Below are positions 1 to 9,076 of a stretch of DNA of 64,000 nucleotides, piece by piece (the stretch's first letter is position 1; every line of letters starts with the position of its first letter). Below the pieces are notes generated by a model. That model had not been told where the DNA came from, did not search any database, and worked only from the letters and a program-made list of their open reading frames with translations. The DNA lies in NCBI GenBank assembly GCA_019637915.1, contig JAHBUV010000001.1:2946565-3010564 (forward strand). Reading direction: 5' to 3'. A program made the translations under genes and the position numbers. This stretch comes from Pseudobdellovibrionaceae bacterium (lineage in GTDB: Bacteria; Bdellovibrionota; Bdellovibrionia; Bdellovibrionales; Bdellovibrionaceae).

Positions 1-189
1 GGCGCGGGCGCGCACCACTTCGGTGATGTTCTTCTCGACGATGCCGAGGTTCTTCTTGTAGTCGTCGAGGTTCGCCTGCGCGTTGTCGACGTTGCCCTTC
101 AGGCGCTCGAAGCCGGCGTCCGTGCGGTCGGCGGCCCGGGCGTTGAGCGCCAGACCGGTCACGAGGATCATCAAGAGCTGCGTTTTCAT
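1..189 (-). CDS. Exported coiled-coil protein, C-terminus beyond window
   Basis: Only the first 63 codons are visible. The ATG is preceded by a clear AAGGAG ribosome site. The start MKTQLLMILVTGLALNARA reads as a signal peptide cleaved after an A-x-A motif. The mature part is charged and heptad-like (leucine, valine and isoleucine at spaced positions), which suggests a periplasmic coiled coil. It lies 34 bp downstream of the 693-aa TPR gene on the same strand, so it is probably the next gene of the gliding-like operon. No family can be named from this fragment. Confidence 0.75.
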   Translation of the reverse strand, partial: MKTQLLMILVTGLALNARAADRTDAGFERLKGNVDNAQANLDDYKKNLGIVEKNITEVVRARA

Positions 190-223
190 AAAAACTCCTT
201 TTTTCACCTTCAAAAAAAATCAA

Positions 224-2305
224 TCAGTGCGAGGCGACTTTTTCATCCGTCTGCGAGCAGACGTTCTTCAGCGACGAGCGGTAGTGGCCGACCTCGTCCT
301 CCCAGATCTCGCCCTTGAAATCCCATTTCACCTTGCGCTCGTCGGAGGGCAGGCGCTTCTGCTCGGCGATCTTGGCGCCCGCCGATTGCGAACGCAGGTG
401 CTCGCCGGCGCCGGCCAGGATCTCGTACTGCAGGACTTCGTTCTGTTCCAACACGTGGGTGAGCTCGGCCACCATGCTTTCCAGGCGCTTTTTCAGCGTC
501 GTGGAGGCCTGGGCTTTCAGGCCGACCTTTTCCTTCTCGATGCGGGCGAAGGCGCGCGAACGGGCGTCCTTCATGAAGGTGCGGGCGCGCTTCGACAGGT
601 CGTACTGCATCTTCAGGCCGGCGATGCGGCTCTCCAGCGAACCCAGGCGGACCTTGAGCTCGGCCTCGGAGCCTTTGCCGCCCGAACGCTGGTTCTTCAC
701 CTTGTTCAGCTCGTCGCGGGCCTCGGCCTGCAGGCGCAGGAAGTCTTTTTCCTTCTGGATCAGCGTCAGGGTCGCCTTGTTGAAACGCTCGAGCTCGTCC
801 TCGAAGTTGTTGATCGTGCCCTGGGCCTTCATGAACGACGGATGACGGGCGAGCTCGACGATGAAGGAGCGCGGCAGGCCGTCCACTTCGCGCAGGTCGG
901 AGTTCTTCAGCCAGCTGCGGACCGTGTTGTAGTAGTCTTCCGGGGCTTTTTTCTCGCTGCGGTACTTCTGCAGGCGGCCGACCATGGGGCCGTAACGGCG
1001 CTTCAGGTTTTCCAGCACCTGCAAACCGTCGCCGTACTGGCACAGGTTCAGGTAGGCGACCGAGCGCACGGTGTAGGTTTCCGGCGCGAAGGCGTTCTTG
1101 AAGAAGTCCGTGTGCAGGGAGAACATGTTCCCGGCGGCCCCCTCGAAATCCTCCTTCAGGATCTGCGCCCAGGCCTGTTCCACCATGGCCTGCAGGAAGA
1201 GGGCGCTCGAGCGGTCCACTTGCAGGTAGGTGTCGTAAGCCTCCTGGTATTTGTTCTTCTGGAACTGGATGCGCGCCAGGGTCAGGGCGCCGATGGAGCG
1301 CAGGGAATTGTCCTTCGGGATCGTCTTCAGCATGATCTCGAGGTGCGTCTGCGCGCGGTCGATGTCGCCCGAACGGTACGCGGACAGGGCGCTGATCAGC
1401 AGGGCGTCGGCGCGGAACTTCGAGGTCTCGGGGATGAACTTCAGGGCGTCCTCCACCTGACCGAGGTTGCCGGCCTCGAGGAAGTACTTGGCGCGGTAGA
1501 AGTTGTAGGCGTCGTTCTTGTCGGTGTCGATCTCATGGCGTTCCACGAGCTCGGTGAGCTGCTTCATGTCGGAGAAATCGAGGGCCTCCACCTCGCGGGC
1601 GAGGGCCTCCACGGCCATCTTCGACCAGTCTTTTTTGTTCTCGAGGGCGATCTTCATCAGCGTCGAGCGGAATTCGCTGTGCAGGCCGAGCTGGCGGGCC
1701 GCCAGGGCGTAGCTGTAACGGGCTTCCGTCTGCACTTCCTTGTTGTCGAGGAGCTCGACCAGCAGGCCGAGGGCGATCTCCGGGTTCTTCTGGCGCTCGA
1801 GCAGGATCTGCGCCTCGAAGAGCTTGGCTTCGGCCACCGAGAAGGGGTCGAGCTTTTTGGTCTCGACCTGGGTGTCGGAAGTGACCGGATCCGGGATGAC
1901 TTTCAAGGGCGCCACCAGCGGGGCGGCCGTGTAGCTCTTGCCCGTGGTGAGGGTCTTCGCCGCCGTCGCCGGCGTGAAGAGATTCTTCAGCGCCTTGGCG
2001 TCCATGGTCACCGCGGCCGGGGAGGCTTTGGCGTCGATGGGTTTTAGGCTCAGCTTCGGGGCGGCCGGGATGTTGACGGCGCCGTCCTGGAATTGCAGGG
2101 ATTTTTCCTCGCCGATGTCCAGGCGCGGGATCTTGCCCTGGGCCTTGTGGATCTCGAAGGTCGGGACGTTGGAGGACTTGATCTTCATGGAGGCGGCGGG
2201 CGCGCGGCCCTTGGTTTTCGCTTTCAACGACGTCTGCGCCTTCGCCGCGTTGGCGGCGAAGAGCAGGACGAGGACGGCGATGAACATTCTTTCCAGTGAC
2301 ATCAT
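224..2305 (-). CDS. Exported TPR/coiled-coil protein of the Glt-like cluster
   Basis: 693 aa. It starts at an ATG 7 bases after AGGAGG; a hydrophobic signal sequence ends near ANAAKAQ (residues 5-24). A low-complexity linker rich in K, A and P (about 25-150) precedes tandem TPR-like helical pairs with A, G, Y and L at TPR positions (about 150-440). A long coiled coil follows (about 490-620, many E, K, R and L). The C-terminus is soluble. TPR proteins of this size occur in the Myxococcus Glt periplasmic complex (GltD/GltE class), where they form the envelope scaffold. The assignment to this complex rests on its position beside ExbB/ExbD and AgmX-tail genes, not on a specific motif. Confidence 0.75.
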   Translation of the reverse strand: MMSLERMFIAVLVLLFAANAAKAQTSLKAKTKGRAPAASMKIKSSNVPTFEIHKAQGKIPRLDIGEEKSLQFQDGAVNIPAAPKLSLKPIDAKASPAAVTMDAKALKNLFTPATAAKTLTTGKSYTAAPLVAPLKVIPDPVTSDTQVETKKLDPFSVAEAKLFEAQILLERQKNPEIALGLLVELLDNKEVQTEARYSYALAARQLGLHSEFRSTLMKIALENKKDWSKMAVEALAREVEALDFSDMKQLTELVERHEIDTDKNDAYNFYRAKYFLEAGNLGQVEDALKFIPETSKFRADALLISALSAYRSGDIDRAQTHLEIMLKTIPKDNSLRSIGALTLARIQFQKNKYQEAYDTYLQVDRSSALFLQAMVEQAWAQILKEDFEGAAGNMFSLHTDFFKNAFAPETYTVRSVAYLNLCQYGDGLQVLENLKRRYGPMVGRLQKYRSEKKAPEDYYNTVRSWLKNSDLREVDGLPRSFIVELARHPSFMKAQGTINNFEDELERFNKATLTLIQKEKDFLRLQAEARDELNKVKNQRSGGKGSEAELKVRLGSLESRIAGLKMQYDLSKRARTFMKDARSRAFARIEKEKVGLKAQASTTLKKRLESMVAELTHVLEQNEVLQYEILAGAGEHLRSQSAGAKIAEQKRLPSDERKVKWDFKGEIWEDEVGHYRSSLKNVCSQTDEKVASH

Positions 2306-2333
2306 AAAAAATCCTCCTTGATCCTTCTCTTCC

Positions 2334-3086
2334 TCACAAGAAGAAGGTCAGGCCGAGCATCAGCTGCGTGTCGTTGATGGATTTCGTGCCGAGGGAGCGT
2401 TCCGATTCCGGCGTGCCGCCGGGGAGCTTGTAACGGAAACGCTCTTCCGGGGTCCAGGTGTTGCGGAAATCCGCCTTGATGGCGAAGTGCTCGCTGATGA
2501 AGTAGTGCTGGTAAATGCTGAAGCCGTACATGCTGGCGCTGGCATTGCGGTTGCCGCTCTCGACGTTTTGCGTGAAGGACGACTGACCCAGGATCAGGCC
2601 CAGGCCCATGTCGAAGTAGATGATCTTCTTGTCGACGAAGCTCATCTTGGCGTAGAGGGGAATGTAGTTCAGCTGCACGTACTTTTGGTTTTCCAGCTTA
2701 TTGTGGTTCGGGTAAGTGGCGTGGTCTTCCTGGAACTGGGTGGTGGCGTCGTTGTCGCGGTAAGCGGCGTCCAGGTAAGCCACTTCCACGCCCCAGCGCT
2801 CGGAGAAGTGGTATCCGAGGGAAAGCCCGGTCATGTTCCCCGTGGAATAGGGGTCGTTGATCGGAATCCCGTAGTGCAGCGTCGCGAAGAAGCGTTTCGC
2901 CTTGCTGTAGGCGCGGTTCTGAACGACGCTGAAGTCGTCGTCCTTGGCGGACCAGTATTTGTCCTCGAGTTTCTTGATGTCGAGCTTGTCGGAGTCGCGT
3001 TGCGCTTGCGCGAAGGCGTTGTCCGACAGGCCGGCGATCAGGCTGAGGGCGAGCAGAGTCTTGGTGAGCATCGTGGTGTTTCCCAT
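2334..3086 (-). CDS. Outer-membrane beta-barrel protein of the Glt-like cluster
   Basis: 250 aa. ATG with GGAGG 9 bases upstream; the signal peptide ends at DNAFAQ (about residue 27). After a charged segment (28-65) the sequence alternates aromatic/hydrophobic and polar residues in short strands, with typical turns, for example the stretch beginning GLSLGYHFSERWGVEVAY. It ends in LMLGLTFFL, a barrel-type terminal strand. Myxococcus Glt systems use porin-like outer-membrane proteins (GltA, GltB and others) to reach the surface; this is the best candidate for that role here. It sits between the AgmX-tail gene and the TPR gene with gaps under 30 bp. Confidence 0.72.
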   Translation of the reverse strand: MGNTTMLTKTLLALSLIAGLSDNAFAQAQRDSDKLDIKKLEDKYWSAKDDDFSVVQNRAYSKAKRFFATLHYGIPINDPYSTGNMTGLSLGYHFSERWGVEVAYLDAAYRDNDATTQFQEDHATYPNHNKLENQKYVQLNYIPLYAKMSFVDKKIIYFDMGLGLILGQSSFTQNVESGNRNASASMYGFSIYQHYFISEHFAIKADFRNTWTPEERFRYKLPGGTPESERSLGTKSINDTQLMLGLTFFL

Positions 3087-3103
3087 GTTAAATAACCTCC
3101 GTG

Positions 3104-4513
3104 TCAGTTAGTGCTCTTGAACAAGAACGGGTAAGTGACCATCACCTTGGTCCCCCCTTGCGGGGCGGGGAATCTCCAAGATGCGACCTTGTTCAGAATA
3201 CATCCTTCGACGGTCGCGTTTTTCAATGTGGTGTCGCCGATGTTCTGGCTTTCCACCGAGCCGGTCGGGCCGATGGTGAAGCGCACGGCGACTTTCCCGA
3301 AGAGGTCGGGGTTCGCCGACAGCTGGCGTTCGTAACAGTAAAGGATCTGTCCCAGGTAGGACTTGATCGTCTGGGCGATGATCTCGCGGTCGAGGCCGCC
3401 GGAGATTTCCGATTCGTCCTCGATCAGACCGACGCCGCCGGAACCGGTGTTGCCCGCGGCCAGGGTGCCGAGACCGCCGACGGCGCGACCGCCGCCGCGA
3501 CCCGAGGTCGAGACGGTGACGCCGGAACCGGTGGCCGCCGCGTTCCAGTCGCCGCCGCCGCGATCGACCTTGCCGAGCGCCGCGAGGGCGGCGCCGGAGG
3601 GGCCTTCACCGGCTTTGATGCCGTTGCCGACGATGACCTGCTTGCTGCGCGCGGCCTGGGCCGAGACTTTGCCGAGGAGTTGCGACAGACGGCCCGAGTT
3701 GACGGCGCGGAGCATGCCGGCCACGCGACCGCCCGGGGCGTCCTTGGGTTCGCCCACCGCGGGAGCCGGCATTTTTTCCAGCTTCTTCTCGACGGCGGAG
3801 CCTTTTTTGACTTTCATCGGGGCGATGGCCACCGTCACCTTCTGAGGGATCGGGGGCAGGGTGGCGATGGGCTCGAGTTTCTGCGAGCGCGGTCCGTAGA
3901 GCGCGATGCCGGCGAAGAGCACCGAGCACAGGACGACGATGACGGCGCCGCGGCGGCTTTCGGCGTCCATGGCTTTGGCCGGGTTCATGCGCGTCAGGTC
4001 CTTGTCGGAACCGAGGTGCACGGGGCGGCGGAGCACGACGACGTTGTCGCCGGCGAGTTCGCGGGCGGCTTTGGCCTGCGCGGACTCCTTGGCGCCGCTT
4101 TTCAGCACCTTGGTCGACAGCACGCGGCCGCCGAACTTCACGATCTCGAGATCGAAGGTCGAGGTGCCGATGGCCGGGTCGGCCGCCGTGGTCTTTTCCA
4201 GGCGTTCGTAAAGACTTTGATCTTTTTGTAAAAATTGAAAACTGAGCTCGGAGCCGGCCAGACGAATGACCGTGTTCTCGTTCTGGATCTCGGTTTCCGC
4301 CGGTTGGTCCAGGGCGGACTCGTTCATGTTGAGCCAGTACCAGCGGCCTTCGCGGCATTCGAAAACGCCCTCGATGCCCTTGGATTGCGGGTCCATGGAC
4401 GAGAGTTTCGCCAGGCGGGAAGAGCCCAGGGTGATCGTGGACGTGCCCGGGCGCAGGCGCCAGGTGCGGGCGGAGCCATTCTCAAGATTCTGTCGGACGA
4501 CGAGTGTTCTCAT
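3104..4513 (-). CDS. FHA-like / single TM / AgmX-PglI C-terminal domain protein (GltG-like)
   Basis: 469 aa from the ATG at 4513, chosen because GGAG lies 6 bases upstream; an ATG at 4525 would add four residues. The N-terminal ~100 residues look like a degenerate FHA fold (RLRPGTSTITLGSSRL, then EGRWYWLNMN). One TM helix follows (about residues 189-207, AVIVVLCSVLFAGIALYG), then a long Gly/Ala/Arg-rich periplasmic linker. The last ~98 residues match the AgmX/PglI tail (TonB-like): ILYCYERQL, GKVAVRFTIGPTGSV, a second Cys in VEGCI, and WRFPAPQGG ending YPFLF. Cytoplasmic FHA plus TM plus TonB-like tail is the architecture of Myxococcus GltG. It probably couples the inner-membrane motor to the periplasmic and outer-membrane parts. 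Confidence 0.8.
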   Translation of the reverse strand: MRTLVVRQNLENGSARTWRLRPGTSTITLGSSRLAKLSSMDPQSKGIEGVFECREGRWYWLNMNESALDQPAETEIQNENTVIRLAGSELSFQFLQKDQSLYERLEKTTAADPAIGTSTFDLEIVKFGGRVLSTKVLKSGAKESAQAKAARELAGDNVVVLRRPVHLGSDKDLTRMNPAKAMDAESRRGAVIVVLCSVLFAGIALYGPRSQKLEPIATLPPIPQKVTVAIAPMKVKKGSAVEKKLEKMPAPAVGEPKDAPGGRVAGMLRAVNSGRLSQLLGKVSAQAARSKQVIVGNGIKAGEGPSGAALAALGKVDRGGGDWNAAATGSGVTVSTSGRGGGRAVGGLGTLAAGNTGSGGVGLIEDESEISGGLDREIIAQTIKSYLGQILYCYERQLSANPDLFGKVAVRFTIGPTGSVESQNIGDTTLKNATVEGCILNKVASWRFPAPQGGTKVMVTYPFLFKSTN

Positions 4514-4526
4514 TTTTCGCTCCATA

Positions 4527-4808
4527 TCACTTCACGTAAAAGGAGCTTTCACGAATGCGGCTATCCATGTCCTTCTTTACGTCATGAAGGGGCAGGAACT
4601 TAAGGCCGCGCTTCTGCACGAGATAGGCGCCGTCCGGGTTGCGGATCGTGCCCTTCAGGCTCATCTCGTCGAAGTTCACTTCCTGAACGCGACGAATCGT
4701 CTTCTTTGTTTTGGCGGGGGCGTCGACCGAGACCAGGCAAAGAGCCAGGATCGCGATGACACCGACAATCTTCGTTTCCATTGAAACCGTCCTTGTCCGT
4801 GTCAACAT
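4527..4808 (-). CDS. Small exported protein of the Glt-like cluster
   Basis: 93 aa. The ATG at 4808 follows the stop of the 1247-aa gene by one base and has GGAG six bases upstream inside that gene. A second ATG at 4781 (METKIVGV) has AAGGA 8 bases upstream and would give an 84-aa product with a tighter signal peptide; either start is plausible. The signal sequence IVGVIAILALCLVSVDAPAK is followed by about 60 basic and acidic mixed residues. No known domain was recognised. Its size and position suggest an accessory periplasmic component. Confidence 0.65.
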   Translation of the reverse strand: MLTRTRTVSMETKIVGVIAILALCLVSVDAPAKTKKTIRRVQEVNFDEMSLKGTIRNPDGAYLVQKRGLKFLPLHDVKKDMDSRIRESSFYVK

Positions 4809-4809
4809 C

Positions 4810-7800
4810 TCAGTCTCCGGAGGTGACGTTCAAGCCGACCTTGAAGTTGACTTTCAAATACTCTTTTTTGCGTTGCAACCATTCCTTCTGAGCGGGATCT
4901 TTCGCCAGCCGCAGGGCCTTTTCGTAGGCTTCCAGGGCGGGCACCGGGGCGAACTTGTAGACTTCGTTCAACCGTCCTTGTTGAATCAGCAGCTCGGTGT
5001 TCGTTCCCATCGCCGTCAGGTCCGTGATGAGCTTGAGAGCGCCGTCCAGTTCGCCCGCTTGCGCCAGGCTTTCGCTCAAGAGGGGTCCCAAGTTCAGATG
5101 ATAGAGTTCCTGCCTGGAAAATCCACCGAAAAGCGTTTTGACGGCCTTCGAATCTCCCTCTGAGAACGCCTTGAAACCCTTCAATATTCCGATTTCCGTC
5201 GAACTCATGGACGTGCTCAGAACCTTGGCGATTTCCGAAGACGCCGAGGTGCTGTCGTCGAGCTGGATCAGCAGGCGAGCCTTCTCATAGTGGATCAGGG
5301 CGTGCGCCGGGTTTTCCTTCTCGGCGAGGTTCAGCATCCACAGGGCTTTCGTGGGCATGCCCTTGGCGTCGGCGATCAGCGCCAGGTGGTGGAAGCCGCG
5401 CACGCGCTGGGCCTTGTCCTGGGTCATTTCGCGGGCCGATTTCTCGGCGATGTCGTACTGACCGGACATGAAGCAGCGGTGGAAAACCGGTTTCCTGGCG
5501 TCGCAGGCGGATTTCTTTTCCGCTTCGGCGCGGTCGATCTTCCGGGCGTCCTCGGACCAGTCTTCCGGCACGTAGGGCTTCAGGAAGGTCCATTTGGCGG
5601 GCACCATGGGGGCGGGCGTGGTGTCGCCGCCCAGGTCCTCCCAGCGCGATTGCGGGGCTTCCCCGGAGGCGGCGCTGGCCAGCCCGCGGATCTGCTTGCG
5701 GTTGTCGTCGCGCTTGTCCCGGATCGGGACGAGGATCTTGGCGATCTCGCTCTTCAGGGCCTTTTGATCCGCTTCCTCGAGGCCCGGGGGCAGGGGCAGG
5801 TGCTCCAGCACCTCCACGAGGTGGCTGTAGCAGCGGTCGACGCCCGAGAAGGAGTCGGCGAGGATCTTCGGGTTCGAGGTCATCTTCGAGGCGCCGAGAT
5901 AAGCCGTTTGCGCTTTTTCCAGGCGTTCGAGTTTCATCGCGAGGATGTTGCCGAAGCGCTCGACTTTCGAGGTCTTCACGGACTGGCCGATGAATTCGCG
6001 CTCGAGGATGCGCGCCTGGATCAGGCGGGCTTCGGCGCGCAGCTCGGAGGGCGCGTCGCGGGAGATGATCTTGCGCGCGGCCTCGAAAGCCTCGGTGCGC
6101 TTGCCTTTGTCCATCATGTCCTGGGCCCGTTTGGTCAGGATCTGGGTGGCGAAGGGCTCGAGGTTCTGTTGCAGCACCAGGTTCTCCAGCCGCGTGATCT
6201 CGGGCGATTGCGGGTCTTTGCGGAACGTCTGCAGCAGTTTATTGTACAAACGCGAGCGGTCGGCGGCGGGCGCGTTCGGCAGCAGGTTGTTGTAAAGGGC
6301 GCGGGCCTCTTTGAAGTTGTTCTCCATCAGGTAGAAGTCGCCGGCGGATTCGAGATGGGCGGCGCGGTTCTTCGGCTCTTTGTCGGCGATCTGCTTGAGC
6401 AGGCGCGCGGCCTTTTCCATTTCACCGGCTTCGGCGCTGACCCGGGCGGAGTCCTTCAGGGCGGCGAGCAGGCGGGGATCGGAGTCGTTTTTGCTGGCGA
6501 AGGTCTCGATGGAGGCGGCGGCGGACAGGCCGCGGCCCTCGACGAAATCCAGGGCGGCGGACTGGTACAGCGCCTCGTTGGCGAGCTTCGATCCCTCGTG
6601 GGCCTTGGCGAATTCGCGCAGGCGGTCGGCGGCGACTTTTTTGTCCACCGTCTTCAGGTCGCTCTGCATGGCGGAGTAGGCGGACTCGATCTCGATCTTC
6701 TTGAGGTTGTCGCGGCGCTTGGCGTCCGTTTCACGCTGGGAGAAAACCTTGGCCTGGGCGGAGAGGCCCTTGAAGTCCTTCTTCAGGTTCAGGATGTCGA
6801 GGGCGAGGTCCTCGGCCTTGATCTGCAGGCCGCGGCCGGACTGGCCGATCAGCAGCGGCTCGAGCCATTTGCGTGAACCGTCCAGGTCCTGTTCTTCATA
6901 AAAAATGGCGGCCATGCGGAAGGTGACGTCGCCGGCGTGATCGCCCTTCGGGTGGCGCTTCAGGTAAAGCTGCGCCAGGTCCTTGCGCTTGGCCTCGAAC
7001 AGGGAGGTCTTTTTCTTCTCGATGGCTTTTTCCATGGAGAAGAGCGCGCCGTAGTCGGCGTCGTGCAGGCTCGGCAGCTTCTTGATGCCGGGCGCATCGT
7101 CGTCGTCCTCGTCTTTTTGCGCCTTGCCCTTCGCCGCGGTCTTCTGGGTCTGCTTCAGGTTCACCAGGCTTTCGGCGCTGCGATGGTAGTTGTCGGAGGC
7201 CTCTTCGAAGCGGCCCAGCTGGAAAAGCAGTTCGGCGTAAGCGAAGCGCGAGCTGATGTCGGGGGCCGCCGGGTCCTCGTTGTCGAGGACGACCTTCAGG
7301 GCCTGCTCGGTCAGGTTGGAGAATTCCTTGTGGCTTTTGTTCTTCTGCCACACGTCCCACCACTTGCCGGCGATCTCGTGGGATTTGCGGGTGAAGGCGC
7401 CTTCGCAGGAGGCTTTCAGGGTTTCGGCGTCCTGCTTGGCTTTCCAGGACGATTTCGGGCCGCAGGTCTCGGCGGCGGCGCGCAGGTTGTCGAGCACCTT
7501 GTCGCGCTGTTTGAGGGATTCGTTGCCGTCCACGAGCACGAGGATGGCTTTCACGCGGGTGGGGTTCGACGGGTGCTTGCGCAGGAACTCGTCGAGGAAG
7601 ATGTTGATCTCCTTGTAACGGCTGTGGGACAGGTAGAGGTTCGCCATGTCCATCATCGACTGGCCGAGCTCCTCCTCTGTGGTGATCTTCTTGAAGAAGT
7701 CGTAGAGGTCGTCGGCGGACTTGCTGTCGGCGACGAAAATGCCCAGGTCGCGCAGGGCCTCGCGGCGCAGGTTCTGGCGGTTCCTGTCCTCGCCGCTCTC

Positions 7801-8553
7801 GTCCGGGGCGCTGGCCTTCACCACCTCGATGAGTTTCTTGGTGCCGAGTTCGGCGTCCTTCATGTTGTAGTGGGCCCAGGCGGCCTTGTAGAGGGCGTAG
7901 GTGTAAACGCGGGACTTCGGGTATTTTTCGACCAGGGCCAGGTGATTGAGGGCCAGGGCGAAACGGCGCTGGTCGTAGGCGAGTTCGCCGAGGGCCACGG
8001 CGGCGTCGGGCACCAGGGCCGAGTTCGGGCGCTTGTCGATCATGCGCTGGTAGAGCGCTTCCGACTCGCGGATCTTGCCGAGCTGCTGGTTGGCGAAGGC
8101 GTTGTTGAACAGCACGGAGTCGATCTCGCGGTAGTTCGGGAATTTCTTTTCGATCTCGTAGTAAACGCCCGAGGCCTTGCGGATCCAGTCCGCGCCTTTT
8201 TCCGACGGGATCGGGAAGGTCGAAAGCTTCAGGGTTTTCGAGTTCTGGTGAAGGTCGAAGAAACGGCCGGTGCGCGAACGGCGCATGTAGAGCTCGGCCA
8301 GGCGGTGCTGCAGGCCGGATTCCTCGGAAGTGCCTTTTTTCTTGGCCAGGAGTTTCTGCAGGCTCTGGATGGCCTTGGTTTCGGCGTGGGTGATGAGCAG
8401 CTCGGCCTGAACGGCGCGGCGCTCGTTCTCGTTTTCGTTCTGCGAATCCATGCGGACCTCCGGGAGGAGGCCGCGGTTGTCATCCTTCGCTTGGGTGGAC
8501 AGAGGAAACGTGCCGAGGAGTCCGATGAGCGCGATTTTCGAAATAAGCTTCAT
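4810..8553 (-). CDS. Large exported TPR protein (GltD/AgmU-like)
   Basis: 1247 aa, signal peptide MKLISKIALIGLLGTFPLSTQA. Nearly the whole mature chain is TPR-type helical repeats: patterns such as ALYQRMIDKRPNSALVPDAA and ALYNNLLPNAPAADRSRLYN recur throughout, broken by charged linkers near residues 475-500 and 990-1010. No TM helix after the signal is visible. Its length matches Myxococcus AgmU/GltD (about 1200 aa, a periplasmic TPR protein of the gliding complex), and it lies directly between the ExbD genes and the AgmX-tail gene. Function by analogy: scaffold carrying motor force through the periplasm. The specific orthology is inference; TPR proteins align loosely. Confidence 0.78.
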   Translation of the reverse strand: MKLISKIALIGLLGTFPLSTQAKDDNRGLLPEVRMDSQNENENERRAVQAELLITHAETKAIQSLQKLLAKKKGTSEESGLQHRLAELYMRRSRTGRFFDLHQNSKTLKLSTFPIPSEKGADWIRKASGVYYEIEKKFPNYREIDSVLFNNAFANQQLGKIRESEALYQRMIDKRPNSALVPDAAVALGELAYDQRRFALALNHLALVEKYPKSRVYTYALYKAAWAHYNMKDAELGTKKLIEVVKASAPDESGEDRNRQNLRREALRDLGIFVADSKSADDLYDFFKKITTEEELGQSMMDMANLYLSHSRYKEINIFLDEFLRKHPSNPTRVKAILVLVDGNESLKQRDKVLDNLRAAAETCGPKSSWKAKQDAETLKASCEGAFTRKSHEIAGKWWDVWQKNKSHKEFSNLTEQALKVVLDNEDPAAPDISSRFAYAELLFQLGRFEEASDNYHRSAESLVNLKQTQKTAAKGKAQKDEDDDDAPGIKKLPSLHDADYGALFSMEKAIEKKKTSLFEAKRKDLAQLYLKRHPKGDHAGDVTFRMAAIFYEEQDLDGSRKWLEPLLIGQSGRGLQIKAEDLALDILNLKKDFKGLSAQAKVFSQRETDAKRRDNLKKIEIESAYSAMQSDLKTVDKKVAADRLREFAKAHEGSKLANEALYQSAALDFVEGRGLSAAASIETFASKNDSDPRLLAALKDSARVSAEAGEMEKAARLLKQIADKEPKNRAAHLESAGDFYLMENNFKEARALYNNLLPNAPAADRSRLYNKLLQTFRKDPQSPEITRLENLVLQQNLEPFATQILTKRAQDMMDKGKRTEAFEAARKIISRDAPSELRAEARLIQARILEREFIGQSVKTSKVERFGNILAMKLERLEKAQTAYLGASKMTSNPKILADSFSGVDRCYSHLVEVLEHLPLPPGLEEADQKALKSEIAKILVPIRDKRDDNRKQIRGLASAASGEAPQSRWEDLGGDTTPAPMVPAKWTFLKPYVPEDWSEDARKIDRAEAEKKSACDARKPVFHRCFMSGQYDIAEKSAREMTQDKAQRVRGFHHLALIADAKGMPTKALWMLNLAEKENPAHALIHYEKARLLIQLDDSTSASSEIAKVLSTSMSSTEIGILKGFKAFSEGDSKAVKTLFGGFSRQELYHLNLGPLLSESLAQAGELDGALKLITDLTAMGTNTELLIQQGRLNEVYKFAPVPALEAYEKALRLAKDPAQKEWLQRKKEYLKVNFKVGLNVTSGD

Positions 8554-8578
8554 TCTTGCATCCTTGCACCGTCCTCGG

Positions 8579-9076
8579 TCAATTTCCCAGCATGGTCACC
8601 ATTTTCAGCTGAGGAAATCCCGCCATCGATGCCGTATAGAGGACTTTCCGCAAAGTATCGTAGGGAAGGCGGGCGTCGGCTTGCAGCAACACGCGTCCTT
8701 CTTTGAGATACTCCTTATCCTCTTTGTTTTCGGCGAGTTTGTTCAGTTCATTAAATAATTGAGGCAAAAAATTGGGGTCTTTCACGTCCGTGTCTTTGGT
8801 CTGGAACCGCTTGTTCTCGAGCGTCGCCAGCACATGGTCGCCGATGCGCAGCTCGTTCTCGCTCACCGTGAGCTTGACGCCTTCAACCGGATTTAAATTC
8901 GTGTTCGAAGAGGGCAGGCGCATGCCCGGCAGCGGTTCCATCTGGACCGAGGCCGTGGAGAAGGTCTGCAGCAGGAACACGAGCAAAAGAATGAACATGT
9001 CCGTCAGCGAGTTGATGTTCAGCGCGAAGCTCGACGGGCGCTTCGCGGCGACTTGGAAACGGCGGCGGCGGCTCAT
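8579..9076 (-). CDS. ExbD/TolR-family stator subunit (channel Asp present)
   Basis: 165 aa. A short basic cytoplasmic N-terminus (MSRRRRFQVAAKR) precedes one TM helix, NINSLTDMFILLLVFLLQTF (residues 21-40). The TM motif aligns with the ExbD/TolR pattern N-x-x-P-x-x-D, and the proton-handling Asp (D27) is kept, although the usual Pro is Leu. The periplasmic part ends with VLLQADARLPYDTLRKVLYTASMAGFPQLKMVTM, typical of the TolR/ExbD fold. It overlaps the upstream exbD by four bases (ATGA), so the two are translationally coupled. Equivalent of one of Myxococcus AglQ/AglS. Confidence 0.9.
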   Translation of the reverse strand: MSRRRRFQVAAKRPSSFALNINSLTDMFILLLVFLLQTFSTASVQMEPLPGMRLPSSNTNLNPVEGVKLTVSENELRIGDHVLATLENKRFQTKDTDVKDPNFLPQLFNELNKLAENKEDKEYLKEGRVLLQADARLPYDTLRKVLYTASMAGFPQLKMVTMLGN